From Collinsella provencensis (lineage in GTDB: Bacteria; Actinomycetota; Coriobacteriia; Coriobacteriales; Coriobacteriaceae), in contig NZ_LT904908.1 in assembly GCF_900199705.1 (NCBI RefSeq), positions 798,530-862,529 of the forward strand: a DNA stretch of 64,000 bases. The letters are read 5' to 3'. The first letter of the stretch is position 1. Every line of letters starts with the position of its first letter. This document shows positions 40,822 to 51,533 of the stretch, in pieces. The translations under genes were made by a program, and so were the position numbers. The notes beneath the pieces are model-generated. The model did not search any database, was not told the origin of the DNA, and was given only the letters and a program-made list of their open reading frames with translations.

Positions 40822-41001
40822 ATGGATGGGACCAAGAGTGGAGCCGCCCCCGAGAGGACGATTCTCTCGCTTTCCATAACGGTGGAGGACAAGAGAAAGC
40901 TGAAGATTATGGCAGCAGAGAGGAACACGACCATCGCGGCAATCATCCACGGGTGGGTGAAGGAGCATTGTTCCGACAAGTCGGAAGAAAGCACAAATTG
41001 A
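40822..41001 (+). CDS. Small ribbon-helix-helix regulator
   Basis: A 59-residue protein, MDGTKSGAAPERTILSLSIT then VEDKRKLKIMAAERNTTIAA and IIHGWVKEHCSDK. ILSLSITVEDKRKLKIMAAERNTTIAAIIHGWV is the Arc/CopG fold: a beta strand, a first helix and a second helix after the TTIAA turn. GGGAGGGAG precedes the ATG at 40822. It is 80 bases before the recombinase and 25 bases after the operator-promoter, so it probably represses its own operon and the lipoprotein gene. Confidence 0.78.
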   Translation: MDGTKSGAAPERTILSLSITVEDKRKLKIMAAERNTTIAAIIHGWVKEHCSDKSEESTN

Positions 41002-41080
41002 GCATTTGCGGACTAATCAAAAAGCATTTAATCAATTGAGATTGAAATAGAAAGTGTCTAAACGAATGGAGGTGATTCAT

Positions 41081-42670
41081 TTGGCGAGAAAGAAATCAAA
41101 GCTCAACGACAACAACCTCGCCATCGCGTACTATCGCTACTCCTCCCACTCGCAGAACGAGGCGAGCATCGAACAGCAGCGCGAGCTTGCCCACGAATGG
41201 GCGGACGCGCACGGGCTGAAAATCGTCCGAGAGTACGAGGACGCGGCCATATCCGGCACGAAGGAAGACCGTCCGGGATTCCAGCTGATGTTGTCGGAGG
41301 TCGCAAAAATCCGTCCGAACACCCTCATCGCGTGGAAGACCGACCGTCTGGGTCGCGATAAGTACGTGCTGGCGATGGCGAAGAAGACGATTCGCGACGC
41401 GGGGTGCGAGATACACCTGCTGGCGGAGAACATCCCGACGGACACCGCCGAGGGAATCCTCATCGAGGGGCTGATGGAGGCTCTGGCGGAGTATTACAGC
41501 CGGAACCTGTCCGTGCACATCCAACGAGGGATGGACTTCAACGCCGAGCACGCGAACTTCAACGGCCATAAGGTGTTCGGCTTCAAGACGGAGAAGGTGG
41601 ACAAGAAGCGCAAGTACGTCATAGACCCCGATACCGCGCCGTTCGTGCAGTTGATGTTCACGAAGTACGCCGAAGGAGAACCCATGCAGTCCATCTGCGA
41701 CGAGTTCAACGAGGCCGGTCTGCGTACGTCGAGGGGTAACCCCTTCGGTGTGAAGACGATGCACAGGATGCTCAAGAACCGCGCGTACATCGGCGAGTAC
41801 AGGCACGGCGAGTTCGTCGTTCCCGGCGGGATGCCCGCTCTGGTCGACGGGGAGACGTTCGACAGGGCGCAGAAGCGCCTCGCCGAGAACAAGCGCAAGG
41901 GTTCCCAGAGGGCGCGAGGAATGGATGAGGATGGCGCTCCTCGCTACTGGCTGACCGGGAAGCTGTACTGCGGCGAGTGTGGGGAGACGATGCAAGGTGT
42001 CTCGGGCACGAGCAAGACGGGGCGCACGTATTACTACTACTATTGCTCCGCCCAGCGGAAGAAGCTGTGCACGAAGAAGAAGGTCAAGAAGGACTGGATT
42101 GAGGACCTCGTGACCGACGTCCTGAGGTACATCATCGACGACTCGGAGAACCTGATGTCCCTTGCGGTGGACGCCGCCGTGTACTACAAGGAGCATTACA
42201 AGGAGACGGGGTACCTCGAAGGTCTGGAGGCGAAGCGCAAGGAGGTCGAGAAGGGCATCGCGAACCTGATGAAGGCAATCGAGGGCGGTGCGCTCAGCGA
42301 CACCCTCATAGAGCGCCTGAACCAGCTTGAGGCGCAGAAGGCATCCCTGAACGACGCGATACAGGCCGAGAACGTCAAGGTCTCGCTGTGCGAGGACGAG
42401 CACAGCATCAAGGCGTACTTCGAGAAGTTCCTTCACGCGGACTTCGACAACCCGGAGACGCGCGATAAGATATTGGAATATTTCGTCGATAAGATTTATC
42501 TCTACGACGAGAAGCTGGTCGTGACCTCGTGGTATTCGGAGGATAAGACTGAAATCACGTGGGATATGCTGAAAGGAGCGGACGGCGACCCTTTTGTTAA
42601 AGGGGAAGCCGCCGAGTTCGACTGCTTCCCCTTAGGCTCCACCATAGGAGAATTAGGCGAACACCTTTAG
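41081..42670 (+). CDS. Large serine recombinase
   Basis: A 529-residue integrase of the large serine family. The resolvase domain has YYRYSSHSQNEASIEQQ (Ser21 nucleophile) and WKTDRLGRDKY (catalytic arginines); the recombinase domain has GFKTEKVDKKRKYVIDPDTAPFVQLMF and GNPFGVKTMHRMLKNRAYIGEYRHGEF; a zinc ribbon follows (CGECGETMQG ... CSAQRKKLC), then a coiled coil (about 350-420). The start is TTG at 41081 with GGAGGTG six bases before; upstream ATGs lack such a site. It would integrate and excise the element at this locus. Confidence 0.93.
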   Translation: MARKKSKLNDNNLAIAYYRYSSHSQNEASIEQQRELAHEWADAHGLKIVREYEDAAISGTKEDRPGFQLMLSEVAKIRPNTLIAWKTDRLGRDKYVLAMAKKTIRDAGCEIHLLAENIPTDTAEGILIEGLMEALAEYYSRNLSVHIQRGMDFNAEHANFNGHKVFGFKTEKVDKKRKYVIDPDTAPFVQLMFTKYAEGEPMQSICDEFNEAGLRTSRGNPFGVKTMHRMLKNRAYIGEYRHGEFVVPGGMPALVDGETFDRAQKRLAENKRKGSQRARGMDEDGAPRYWLTGKLYCGECGETMQGVSGTSKTGRTYYYYYCSAQRKKLCTKKKVKKDWIEDLVTDVLRYIIDDSENLMSLAVDAAVYYKEHYKETGYLEGLEAKRKEVEKGIANLMKAIEGGALSDTLIERLNQLEAQKASLNDAIQAENVKVSLCEDEHSIKAYFEKFLHADFDNPETRDKILEYFVDKIYLYDEKLVVTSWYSEDKTEITWDMLKGADGDPFVKGEAAEFDCFPLGSTIGELGEHL

Positions 42671-42685
42671 GTGCTCGCCTTTTTT
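42656..42685 (+). terminator. Terminator overlapping the recombinase stop
   Basis: GGCGAACACC pairs with GGTGCTCGCC around TTTA, followed by TTTTTT. The 5' arm lies in the last codons of the recombinase gene. Confidence 0.92.
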
Positions 42686-43000
42686 GTTTGACTCACCTAT
42701 TGCCTATGTCGTCTATCTGTCGCCTATACGACCTGCACCGTTCTTCCAGCCTCCTGTCATCGCCTATAGTCTCACTCCATCGACCATAGCCCAGCAGTGT
42801 TATCCATGCAAAATTTGTGAATCGGTTAACAATGGAACTGGTTTGCCTTTCATAAGACCACCGTGGGTAAAATCGACCTGTCGTTTCCGGCACCATGCCG
42901 TTGCAGGCCACCTGTATGCAGCAATGCAGCATTACAGCGCAGGCGTTTTGCAACATGAAGCCATTGCGGCGCAACTACAAACGAAAACAGGAGGTTCACT
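42686..43000. other. Noncoding junction between the recombinase and glmS
   Basis: No gene is supported. The first 100 bases contain repeated TGCCTAT/CGCCTAT motifs (TTGCCTATG near 42709, TCGCCTATA near 42730, TCGCCTATAG near 42758), possibly recombinase-binding or attachment sequence at the element end. GGAGG before 43001 is the glmS ribosome-binding site. Confidence 0.5.
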
Positions 43001-44851
43001 ATGTGCGGCATCGTTGGCTACACCGGCAACCACCAGGCCCAACCATTTTTGCTCGACGGACTCGCATCCCTTGAGTATCGCGGCTACGACTCGGCGGGCA
43101 TCGAAGTCCTCTCCCCCGACGGATCGCTTCACGGCGTCAAATGCTCGGGTCGCGTCGAAATCCTCGCGCAACGCTGCGCCACGGCAAACCTCGTGGGAAC
43201 ATCGGGCATCGCCCATACCAGATGGGCCACACACGGCGCCCCTTCCGACCGCAACGCCCATCCGCATACCGATTGCTCAGGCCGTATCGCAATTGTCCAC
43301 AACGGCATCATCGAAAACTTCCGACAGCTACGCTCCCAGCTTATCGCCGCTGGTCATGAGTTCAAAAGCGATACCGACTCAGAGGTTATCGCCCACCTGA
43401 TCGAGGACTCTTGGAACGGCCCCGCCAAGGGCAACCTGCTCGAGGCGGTCCGCATCGCCGTCTCCCGTTGCGAGGGCTCCTGGGCGCTGGCGGTCTTGTG
43501 CGCCGACATGCCCGGCCAAATCGTCTGCGCTCGCAGACGCTCGCCGCTCGTCATCGCTACCACTGCAAACGGCTGCTACGTCTCTTCCGACATCACGGCC
43601 CTGGCTGGCAAAGCCAAGGAAGTCATCCAGCTCGACGATGGACAGCTGGCGATCCTGAGTCCACAGGGCACCTGCTCGGTTTTCGACGAGGACGGCAATT
43701 CCGTCAACTCCCCGACCACCATGACCGTGGATTGGGACGCCTCGGCCGCCACCCTGGGCGGCTATCCCGATTTCATGGCAAAGGAAATCGCAGAACAGCC
43801 TGAGGCGATTCGCCGCCTGCTCCAAAACCGCCTTGGCAAACACGGTATCGAACTCGACGAGCTCACTCTCACCAAAGAGGAGATGGCCGCCATCGACAAG
43901 GTCTACGTCGTGGCCTGCGGCACCTCGTACCATGTCGGCCTCATCGCCCGCGACTTCATCGAGAACTGGGCAAAGGTCCCGGTCGTCGTCGAACAGGCCT
44001 CCGAGCTCAACTACAAGGAATCGGTCCTGGTAACCCCCAACACCCTTTGCGTCATCATCACCCAATCCGGCGAAACAGCCGACACCCTTACCGCCGCGCG
44101 CCGCATGCGCGGCCTGGGCTGCAAGATCTTTGCCATCACGAACGTTCTCGGCTCGACGGCCGCACGCGAGTCGGACGGCACCCTGTACATCCAAGCTGGC
44201 CCCGAAGTTTGCGTCTGCTCGACCAAGGCTTACACGGCGCAAATGGTCGGCGCCGCCTTCCTCGCCCTGCGCCTCGCCCAAGCACGCGGCACCATGACGA
44301 GGGAAGAGGTCGAGAAGAAGTTCCATGAGCTGGAAACCGTTCCCAATCTCATCGACCAGGTTCTCCAGAGAAGCTGGCAGGATAAGGAGGCGTCTCGCGC
44401 CTTCCGCCGCGCTCATTCGTCGCTCTTCCTGGGACGCGGTGTAAACTCAACCGCTGCCGCCGAGGGCGCCCTCAAACTCAAGGAGATCAGCTACCTACAT
44501 GCCGAGGCATATGCGGCAGGCGAGATGAAGCACGGACCGATCGCCCTGCTCGAGCCCGGCTTCCCCGTTGTGGCGATCGTGCCGCAGGGCCATGTGCACG
44601 ACAAAACGATTTCCAACATCCAGGAATGCATCGCCCGCGGTGCCACGGTCATCGGCGTTGCCACCGATGGAGACGAGGACGTTGCGACGATCTGCAGCAA
44701 TGTTTTGTGGGTGCCGCCTGTGACGGACGAATTCCTCGTTCCCCTTGTGGTCGCCGTACATCTCCAGATGCTGGCACGCTACGTTGCAATCGACCGCGGC
44801 TACGACGTGGACAAGCCGCGCAACCTCGCAAAATCGGTCACGGTCGAATAA
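43001..44851 (+). CDS. glmS: Glucosamine-fructose-6-phosphate aminotransferase
   Basis: A 616-residue enzyme converting fructose-6-phosphate and glutamine to glucosamine-6-phosphate, the first step of UDP-GlcNAc and peptidoglycan synthesis. MCGIVGYTG gives the Cys2 nucleophile; HTRWATHGAP and HNGIIENF belong to the glutaminase domain; two SIS domains (ITQSGETADTLTAAR; SSLFLGRG) follow; the end is DKPRNLAKSVTVE as in all GlmS. The ATG follows CAGGAGGTTCACT. No glmS ribozyme features were seen upstream. Confidence 0.98.
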   Translation: MCGIVGYTGNHQAQPFLLDGLASLEYRGYDSAGIEVLSPDGSLHGVKCSGRVEILAQRCATANLVGTSGIAHTRWATHGAPSDRNAHPHTDCSGRIAIVHNGIIENFRQLRSQLIAAGHEFKSDTDSEVIAHLIEDSWNGPAKGNLLEAVRIAVSRCEGSWALAVLCADMPGQIVCARRRSPLVIATTANGCYVSSDITALAGKAKEVIQLDDGQLAILSPQGTCSVFDEDGNSVNSPTTMTVDWDASAATLGGYPDFMAKEIAEQPEAIRRLLQNRLGKHGIELDELTLTKEEMAAIDKVYVVACGTSYHVGLIARDFIENWAKVPVVVEQASELNYKESVLVTPNTLCVIITQSGETADTLTAARRMRGLGCKIFAITNVLGSTAARESDGTLYIQAGPEVCVCSTKAYTAQMVGAAFLALRLAQARGTMTREEVEKKFHELETVPNLIDQVLQRSWQDKEASRAFRRAHSSLFLGRGVNSTAAAEGALKLKEISYLHAEAYAAGEMKHGPIALLEPGFPVVAIVPQGHVHDKTISNIQECIARGATVIGVATDGDEDVATICSNVLWVPPVTDEFLVPLVVAVHLQMLARYVAIDRGYDVDKPRNLAKSVTVE

Positions 44852-44978
44852 AGGCTGTTGAGGAACTCGAAAAGCGCACGCCAAGTTTACGTAACAAGCA
44901 AGAATCCACGCTAATCCTTCAATTCAGAAGTAATCGCGTCTCTCGCCTTACCGGAAAAGCTCTTGCGCGAAAGCAACC

Positions 44979-45012
44979 AAAAAGGGCACGCCCTGCAGGA
45001 CGTGCCCCTTCG
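44979..45012 (+). terminator. Terminator downstream of glmS
   Basis: GGGCACG (44984-44990) pairs with CGTGCCC (45001-45007), flanked by A-run and CTT. It lies between convergent glmS and PTS genes and may serve both. Confidence 0.8.
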
Positions 45013-45097
45013 CTGTTAGTATCGGCAGCTAGCCGTCACGATGTATCCAATAGGATCACACAAACGTGTTTTCTTCTCTTCCCAAGAGACTTAACCG

Positions 45098-46474
45098 CTA
45101 TTTCTTCAGCGGGGTCTTCCACAGGAAGAAGCTCAACGCTGCGGCAATCAGCCAGGTGGCACCAATACACACCACGATCATGATGAGGTTCATCGGATCG
45201 CCCGAAGGATCGGCATATACCGGCAGCGAGGTAATACCAGGCATCACGAAGCCGAAGCACTTCGCGCTCAGAATCACGGTCAACGCACCGCCAATGCCAT
45301 TCGCGACCATCGCGGAGATGAGAGGCGTGCGGTTTGGAACCTGGACCGTAAACAGCGCCGGCTCGGAAATGCCCATGAATGCGGAGAATGCGCAGGTAAA
45401 TGCGGCAGACTTGAGCTTCTGGTCCTTCATGCGCAGCGCAGCGCCAAAAGCCGCGCCAGACTCGGCAAGGTTATGGCAGAACGAAACAGGCAACAGGTAG
45501 TCGTATCCAAGCGTGGCGATGTTGGAAATCTGAATGGGGCTCGTGGACTGGTGCATGCCGAACAGCACGATAAGCGGCATGAAGAAGCCCAGCAGGAAAC
45601 CGGCGATCGGGCCAAGCGTGGAGAACAGCCACACGATGCCGTTTGCCAATCCGATGCCGCACCAGGCACCAATGGGCGCAAGCAGCATGAGGTTGATCGG
45701 CAGAACGATAGCAAGCGACAGCGCCGGAACCACTACGAGCTTGAAGAGGTCGGGCACGACCTTATCAATCGCACGGTACACGAAAGACAGGCCAATGACG
45801 CCAAAGATGACCGGGAACACCGAGCTCGCATAGGAGAACACGGGTACCGCCATACCGAAAAGCGTGAGCGGCGTTTCTCCTGTACCCACTGCGTTCACGA
45901 TGGTTGGATACATAAGCGAACCGGCGACGCACAGGGCGAGCGAACGGTTCACCTTGAATTTATCTGCAGTGGAAACAGCCAACAAAAACGGCAGGAAGTA
46001 GAACGGGATATCGGAGATCATATTGAAGATCGCCCAGTCACCGGAACCCGTATCGATGCCAAACGCTGCGATCGCAGCCAGGATGCCCTTGACGATACCG
46101 CCCGCGACCAGCGCCGGAATAATGCTCGAGAAGATGCCTGTAATGATATCGAAAACGCGGGCGCTCCCCTTGGGTGCAAGCTCCTCCTGGTCGGCATCGG
46201 CGTCAACGCTGCCTGCAAGTTTGTCGGCACCCAGCAGGGGCTCGAGCTCGTTGTACACCGAGTCGACGCCGGGGCCGATAATGATCTGCCACTGTCCGTC
46301 CTTAATCTGCGCACCGAGCGCTCCATCGAGCTTGCCAAGCGCCTCGATATCGCCCAGAGAATCATCCTTGAGGTTCAGGCGCAAACGCGTGATGCAATGC
46401 GTTGCCGTTGCCACGTTGTCTGCACCACCCACCAGCTTGAGAACGTTGGCGGCCAATTCTTGTTTCGAGCTCAT
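45098..46474 (-). CDS. PTS beta-glucoside-type EIIBC permease
   Basis: A 458-residue PTS transporter: the EIIB domain (residues 1-90) has the phosphorylated cysteine in ATHCITRLRL (Cys27), and the EIIC domain has about ten membrane segments with GMHQSTSPIQISNI and GISEPALFTVQVPNR, characteristic of the glucose-glucoside superfamily. There is no fused EIIA; the separate glucose-type EIIA at 53823 may supply phosphate. Eleven bases separate it from the 6-phospho-beta-glucosidase upstream, forming one operon for uptake and cleavage of beta-glucosides. Confidence 0.92.
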   Translation of the reverse strand: MSSKQELAANVLKLVGGADNVATATHCITRLRLNLKDDSLGDIEALGKLDGALGAQIKDGQWQIIIGPGVDSVYNELEPLLGADKLAGSVDADADQEELAPKGSARVFDIITGIFSSIIPALVAGGIVKGILAAIAAFGIDTGSGDWAIFNMISDIPFYFLPFLLAVSTADKFKVNRSLALCVAGSLMYPTIVNAVGTGETPLTLFGMAVPVFSYASSVFPVIFGVIGLSFVYRAIDKVVPDLFKLVVVPALSLAIVLPINLMLLAPIGAWCGIGLANGIVWLFSTLGPIAGFLLGFFMPLIVLFGMHQSTSPIQISNIATLGYDYLLPVSFCHNLAESGAAFGAALRMKDQKLKSAAFTCAFSAFMGISEPALFTVQVPNRTPLISAMVANGIGGALTVILSAKCFGFVMPGITSLPVYADPSGDPMNLIMIVVCIGATWLIAAALSFFLWKTPLKK

Positions 46475-46484
46475 CCTTGTCTCC

Positions 46485-47999
<1,515 letters not shown>

Positions 48000-48111
48000 T
48001 CATCCTACTGAAGAGAAAAAAGCGGTAATATCGCATAGAACGGTTAGATTCCTAACATATTTACAGACTTCCTCCGTTTAAACGAGAAAAGCTGCCGTTT
48101 GGAGAATTGCC

Positions 48112-49125
48112 ATGCCCACCAAGAAACTCGAGCAACTCCTATACCAAGTCACCGAATCGGAGTGCTGGCACCTCATTCATCCCGACGAGCCGAGTCCACG
48201 GTTCAAGGGCGTCGAACGCACGGTCATCGACGGACAGGAATACATGGTCTTCGATTGGAGCAACACGCTGCACGAGCGTTCTTTTGGTATGATTCGCGAA
48301 ACGCGTTTCACCAATATCCCGCCGCATATCAACCGAGATATGGAGCTGAGTGTCATCTATAGCGGGTCATGCGATTTTGTCGTCAACGGACGGCCGCTTC
48401 ACCTCACTAGCGGTGACGTGCTCATTTGCGACGCCAATGTGGTGCGTAGCTCTCCGAGTGTCAAAAGCGAAAACGATATCGTAATCTCAATGGTCTTTCG
48501 CAAGGAGTTCTTCGACTCCGTGTTTCTCAGCCACCTACCCGGCTCCAGCCTGCTCACCAACCTGCTGTTCGATGTAATCGCCCGCAATCGTGCACACGAC
48601 CAATATTTGATGCTGCCGGCTGCATACGCAACCCATGCACGAACTTATATTGAGTTGTTGTTTGAGGAATATCACTTTTCGGGAATGTATAGCACGGAAC
48701 TCTTCCGAGCCCAGGTTACCTGCCTGTTCCTTGAACTTATCCGCGGGTTGTACCATCGTGCAGAACACACCGGCAACACGGCATTTGGCGACCGAAACAC
48801 CAGAAGCATTCTGGCCTACATCGAGCAGAATTACAAAGAGTGTACCTTGACCTCAACTGCTCGGGAATTTGGTTACAGCCCCAACTACCTGGGAAATCTA
48901 TTAAAACGCCAGACCGGCCGTTCATTTTCGGAAATCAAGCTCGAACAGCAGCTCTCTGAAGCAGCGTATTTGCTGGCCAACACACGCCGCTCCATCGAGC
49001 GCATCGCCAATAAGGTTGGAATCTCGAACATGACATATTTCTACCGCAAGTTTGAAGCAAAATACCATGTCACGCCTCGTGTTTTTCGTCTGCAGGCAGC
49101 AGGGGAACACGAGAATCCACGCTGA
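48112..49125 (+). CDS. AraC-family transcriptional regulator
   Basis: A 337-residue regulator with an N-terminal cupin-like sensing domain (NRDMELSVIYSGSCDFVVNGRPLHLTSGDVLICD, about residues 85-125) and two C-terminal helix-turn-helix motifs (TSTAREFGYSPNYLGNLLKRQTGRSF and SIERIANKVGISNMTYFYRKFEAKYHVTP). It is transcribed divergently from the beta-glucoside genes across a 148-bp gap, so it is probably their local regulator with a sugar ligand. Confidence 0.93.
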   Translation: MPTKKLEQLLYQVTESECWHLIHPDEPSPRFKGVERTVIDGQEYMVFDWSNTLHERSFGMIRETRFTNIPPHINRDMELSVIYSGSCDFVVNGRPLHLTSGDVLICDANVVRSSPSVKSENDIVISMVFRKEFFDSVFLSHLPGSSLLTNLLFDVIARNRAHDQYLMLPAAYATHARTYIELLFEEYHFSGMYSTELFRAQVTCLFLELIRGLYHRAEHTGNTAFGDRNTRSILAYIEQNYKECTLTSTAREFGYSPNYLGNLLKRQTGRSFSEIKLEQQLSEAAYLLANTRRSIERIANKVGISNMTYFYRKFEAKYHVTPRVFRLQAAGEHENPR

Positions 49126-49183
49126 TTATTGCCGTTTGCGTCTGTTGCCTTTGGCGAGGGGTCTTCACCTATGGTGAAGAGCC

Positions 49184-49240
49184 GTTGCCTATGACTTCCC
49201 GCGCATAATAAGTCTAAAATTGCAGAAAACCATAGGTAAC
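49184..49240. repeat. 57-bp palindromic repeat, copy 1
   Basis: Begins GTTGCCTATG and ends CATAGGTAAC, its reverse complement with one change. The interior is AT-rich. Same length and about three quarters identical to copy 2 at 49640. Outside it, TGCCGTTTGCG and ACGGCAAACG extend the symmetry. Confidence 0.65.
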
Positions 49241-49639
49241 GGCAAACGTTCATAGATAACTGCAGCCAACCACGAATCAAAAAACGGTATCAACCTGCAC
49301 CGAGAAGACTTTTCCGTACGCAAGTTATCTTCTGCTGCGGTAGAACGCATCCCCACCCCGCCGCGTTTTGGAAAAGTGGTCAATTTACCCCCAGATTGGG
49401 GTGTTCAGAACCCCAAAACGACCGGAAAAGGAGTCCTCTTCCGCCGTGGGGCAATCATCCACCAACAAAACCGCAGGATTCATTTCTCGCGCATCTCCAA
49501 AAAACACGAATCGGACCCTCCGAACACCCCAGCCTGGCACCATTTTGACCATAATCTCAATACTCGACCAATCTGAGGAGCTTGAATCCCCCTTGAAGAG
49601 TGGTTGGTTCTCTTTTCCGCAAAATCACATTGTTCGTCT

Positions 49640-49696
49640 GTTACCTATGATTTCCTGTGAAATAAAGGTCCCAAAACGCAAAAAACCATAGGCAAC
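49640..49696. repeat. 57-bp palindromic repeat, copy 2
   Basis: Begins GTTACCTATG and ends CATAGGCAAC, spacing identical to copy 1. Conserved inside are TTTCC/CTTCCC-type and AAAACCATAGG segments. Both copies keep pairing arms although the bases differ, which points to selection on structure. Confidence 0.65.
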
Positions 49697-49790
49697 AACA
49701 AGTGGTTGTGAGCAATTGCGACTAGCTATAAGGAAATCAGACATTCCCTATTTGAAGAACAAGGATGCAGGAACACCTCGGACACTTATA

Positions 49791-49822
49791 AAAAAACGCC
49801 CCCGCCAGAAACGACGGGGGCG
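49791..49822 (-). terminator. Terminator of the gat operon
   Basis: On the minus strand CGCCCCCGTCG...CGGGGGCG forms a GC-rich stem followed by TTTTTT, 30 to 60 bases past the gatB stop. Confidence 0.92.
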
Positions 49823-49853
49823 TTCCAATTCGCGCATCACAAAGCGCACTCGA

Positions 49854-51533
49854 TTACTCCTCAAGCGCCTTGCGCAGCAACTCGTTGAAGAGCTTGGGAT
49901 TGCCCTTGCCCTTGCTGGCCTTCATGCACTGACCCACCAAGAAGCCAATCACCTTCTGGTTGCCATCGCGATACTGTTGCGCCTGATCGGTACACGCAGC
50001 AAGCACCTGGTCGACGATGGGCTGCAACGCACCGGTGTCGTTCACCTGGCGCATGCCGCGCGCATCCACAATCGCCTCGGGGCTCTCGCCGCTCTCGGCC
50101 ATGGCTTGGAGCACCTCGGGCGCCTGATTACTCGCAATCGCACCTTCTGCCAGCAGCTTTGCAAGCGACGCCACCTGTTCGGGTTTGATGCCGCTCTCCC
50201 CCAGCGCCACGCCGGCGCCCTTGAGATACGCGGCCATCTCGTTCACCACGAGGTTCGCCACAGCTTGCGCCGCCTTGCCCGCAAGTCCACTTGCCGCCTG
50301 CTCAAAGAACACAGATGTCTCGGGGTCGCCCGCAAGCTGCTCGGCGTCGGCACGCTTGATGCCGAAATCACGCTCAAAACGCTCGCGCTTCGCATCGGGC
50401 AACTCGGGCAACTCGGCGCGGCAATGCTCGATAAACTCGTCGCTCAAATCGAACGGCGCCAAGTCGGGGTCGGGGAACAAGCGGTAATCGTCCGCCGTTT
50501 CCTTCACGCGCATCACCACGGTACGCTTGCGGCCCGGCTCCCAATGACGCGTTTCCTGGTAGATGATGCCACCCTGCTCAAGCACCTCCGCCTGACGGCA
50601 AATCTCATAGGCAAGACCGTCGTGCAGGCTCTTGAACGAGTTGAGGTTCTTGAGCTCGGTTTTGGTCCCCAAACGTGTCTCGCCGCGACGACGCAGGCTC
50701 ACGTTGCCGTCGCAACGCATGGATCCCTTTTCCATCGAGCAATCGGAGATGCCGATGGTGAGGAAGATGCGGCGCAGCTTTTCCATGAACAAGCGTGCCT
50801 CTTCGGGCGTGCGCAGGTCGGGCTCAGTCACGAGCTCGATGAGCGGTGTGCCGCAGCGGTTGTAGTCGATCAGGCTCTCGGAGGCCGCCGTGATACGCCC
50901 CTCGGCACCGCCCAGATGTACCATCTTGGCAGCGTCTTCCTCCATGTGGATGCGCAGGATGCGGATGGGAACCGTGTAGGAACCGTCCTCGTGGCGCTCC
51001 GCCACGGCCAGCTCGCTCGCATCGTAGGAGGACATACCGGCAAGCGCGCCGCCCTTCTCGGGCAGCTGCTCGGCCATCTGGCGCGAAAGCCCGTCGGCAT
51101 GCGCCGAAGCGCTCGCAAGGCTCTCGGCTTCAGCGGACCCAAAAGCGCAGGTAGGACGCTCTGCGGCGCCTTTACCCGTCACTTCAAGGTCGAGGCGTCC
51201 ATGCATGCAAAATGCCACAGGGCCCTGTGTGGTCTGGAAGTTCTTGGCCATGTCCGGATAAAAGTAATGCTTGCGATAGAACATCGAATGCTTCTGGATC
51301 TCGCAGTTGGTCGCAAGTCCCGCCTTCACGATGCTCTCGATCGCGCGCTTGTTCGGAACGGGCAATGCGCCGGGAAGACCCAGGCACACAGGGCACACGT
51401 TGGTGTTGGGTTCGTCTTCGTGGCTGAGCTTGCAGCCGCAGAACATCTTGGTGTCGAGCGTCGTGAGCTCGGTATGGATCTCAAGGCCGATCACGGCCTC
51501 CCAGTCTTTCAAAACTTCGGAGAGCTCCTTCAT
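49854..51533 (-). CDS. gatB: Aspartyl/glutamyl-tRNA amidotransferase subunit B
   Basis: A 559-residue GatB, which activates misacylated Glu-tRNA(Gln) or Asp-tRNA(Asn) and accepts ammonia from GatA. Conserved parts include VIGLEIHTEL, CPVCLGLPGALPVPNKRA with zinc-type cysteines, RKHYFYPDMAKNFQ, HMEEDA, DYNRCGTPLIELVTEPD, SMRCDGNVS, TKTELKNLNSF, DDYRLFPDPDL and the tail GFLVGQCMKASKGKGNPKLFNELL. It is about 80 residues longer than usual: an Ala/Glu-rich insert of about 65 residues (about 118-185) sits before HMEEDA. It overlaps gatA by four bases. Confidence 0.97.
   Translation of the reverse strand: MKELSEVLKDWEAVIGLEIHTELTTLDTKMFCGCKLSHEDEPNTNVCPVCLGLPGALPVPNKRAIESIVKAGLATNCEIQKHSMFYRKHYFYPDMAKNFQTTQGPVAFCMHGRLDLEVTGKGAAERPTCAFGSAEAESLASASAHADGLSRQMAEQLPEKGGALAGMSSYDASELAVAERHEDGSYTVPIRILRIHMEEDAAKMVHLGGAEGRITAASESLIDYNRCGTPLIELVTEPDLRTPEEARLFMEKLRRIFLTIGISDCSMEKGSMRCDGNVSLRRRGETRLGTKTELKNLNSFKSLHDGLAYEICRQAEVLEQGGIIYQETRHWEPGRKRTVVMRVKETADDYRLFPDPDLAPFDLSDEFIEHCRAELPELPDAKRERFERDFGIKRADAEQLAGDPETSVFFEQAASGLAGKAAQAVANLVVNEMAAYLKGAGVALGESGIKPEQVASLAKLLAEGAIASNQAPEVLQAMAESGESPEAIVDARGMRQVNDTGALQPIVDQVLAACTDQAQQYRDGNQKVIGFLVGQCMKASKGKGNPKLFNELLRKALEE

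Larger units (their letters stand above)
33200..42690. mobile_element. Integrative mobilisable element (serine recombinase, MOB relaxase)
   Basis: Between ssrA and glmS lies about 9.5 kb of non-host DNA: a repeat cluster, a structured RNA, an excisionase-like gene, a D5-type primase-helicase, a coiled-coil protein, MobC, a relaxase, a small protein, a lipoprotein, an RHH regulator and a large serine recombinase, all rightward except the small protein and the lipoprotein. There are no conjugation channel or coupling-protein genes, so it would need a helper for transfer. Exact ends are not resolved because serine-recombinase sites are short. Confidence 0.85.
49126..49853. other. Noncoding region with palindromic repeats and the gat terminator
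   Basis: This 728-bp stretch holds two related 57-bp palindromic units (49184-49240, 49640-49696), the terminator of the gat operon (49791-49822) and no supported gene. A CTTCACC-TAT-GGTGAAG hairpin lies at about 49163-49179. Between the repeats I see nothing that reads as coding. Confidence 0.6.

Noticed and set aside
42850-43000. glmS ribozyme upstream of glmS
   Set aside because: No conserved ribozyme core or the expected pseudoknot elements were found in the 300 bases before the gene; only a normal ribosome-binding site.
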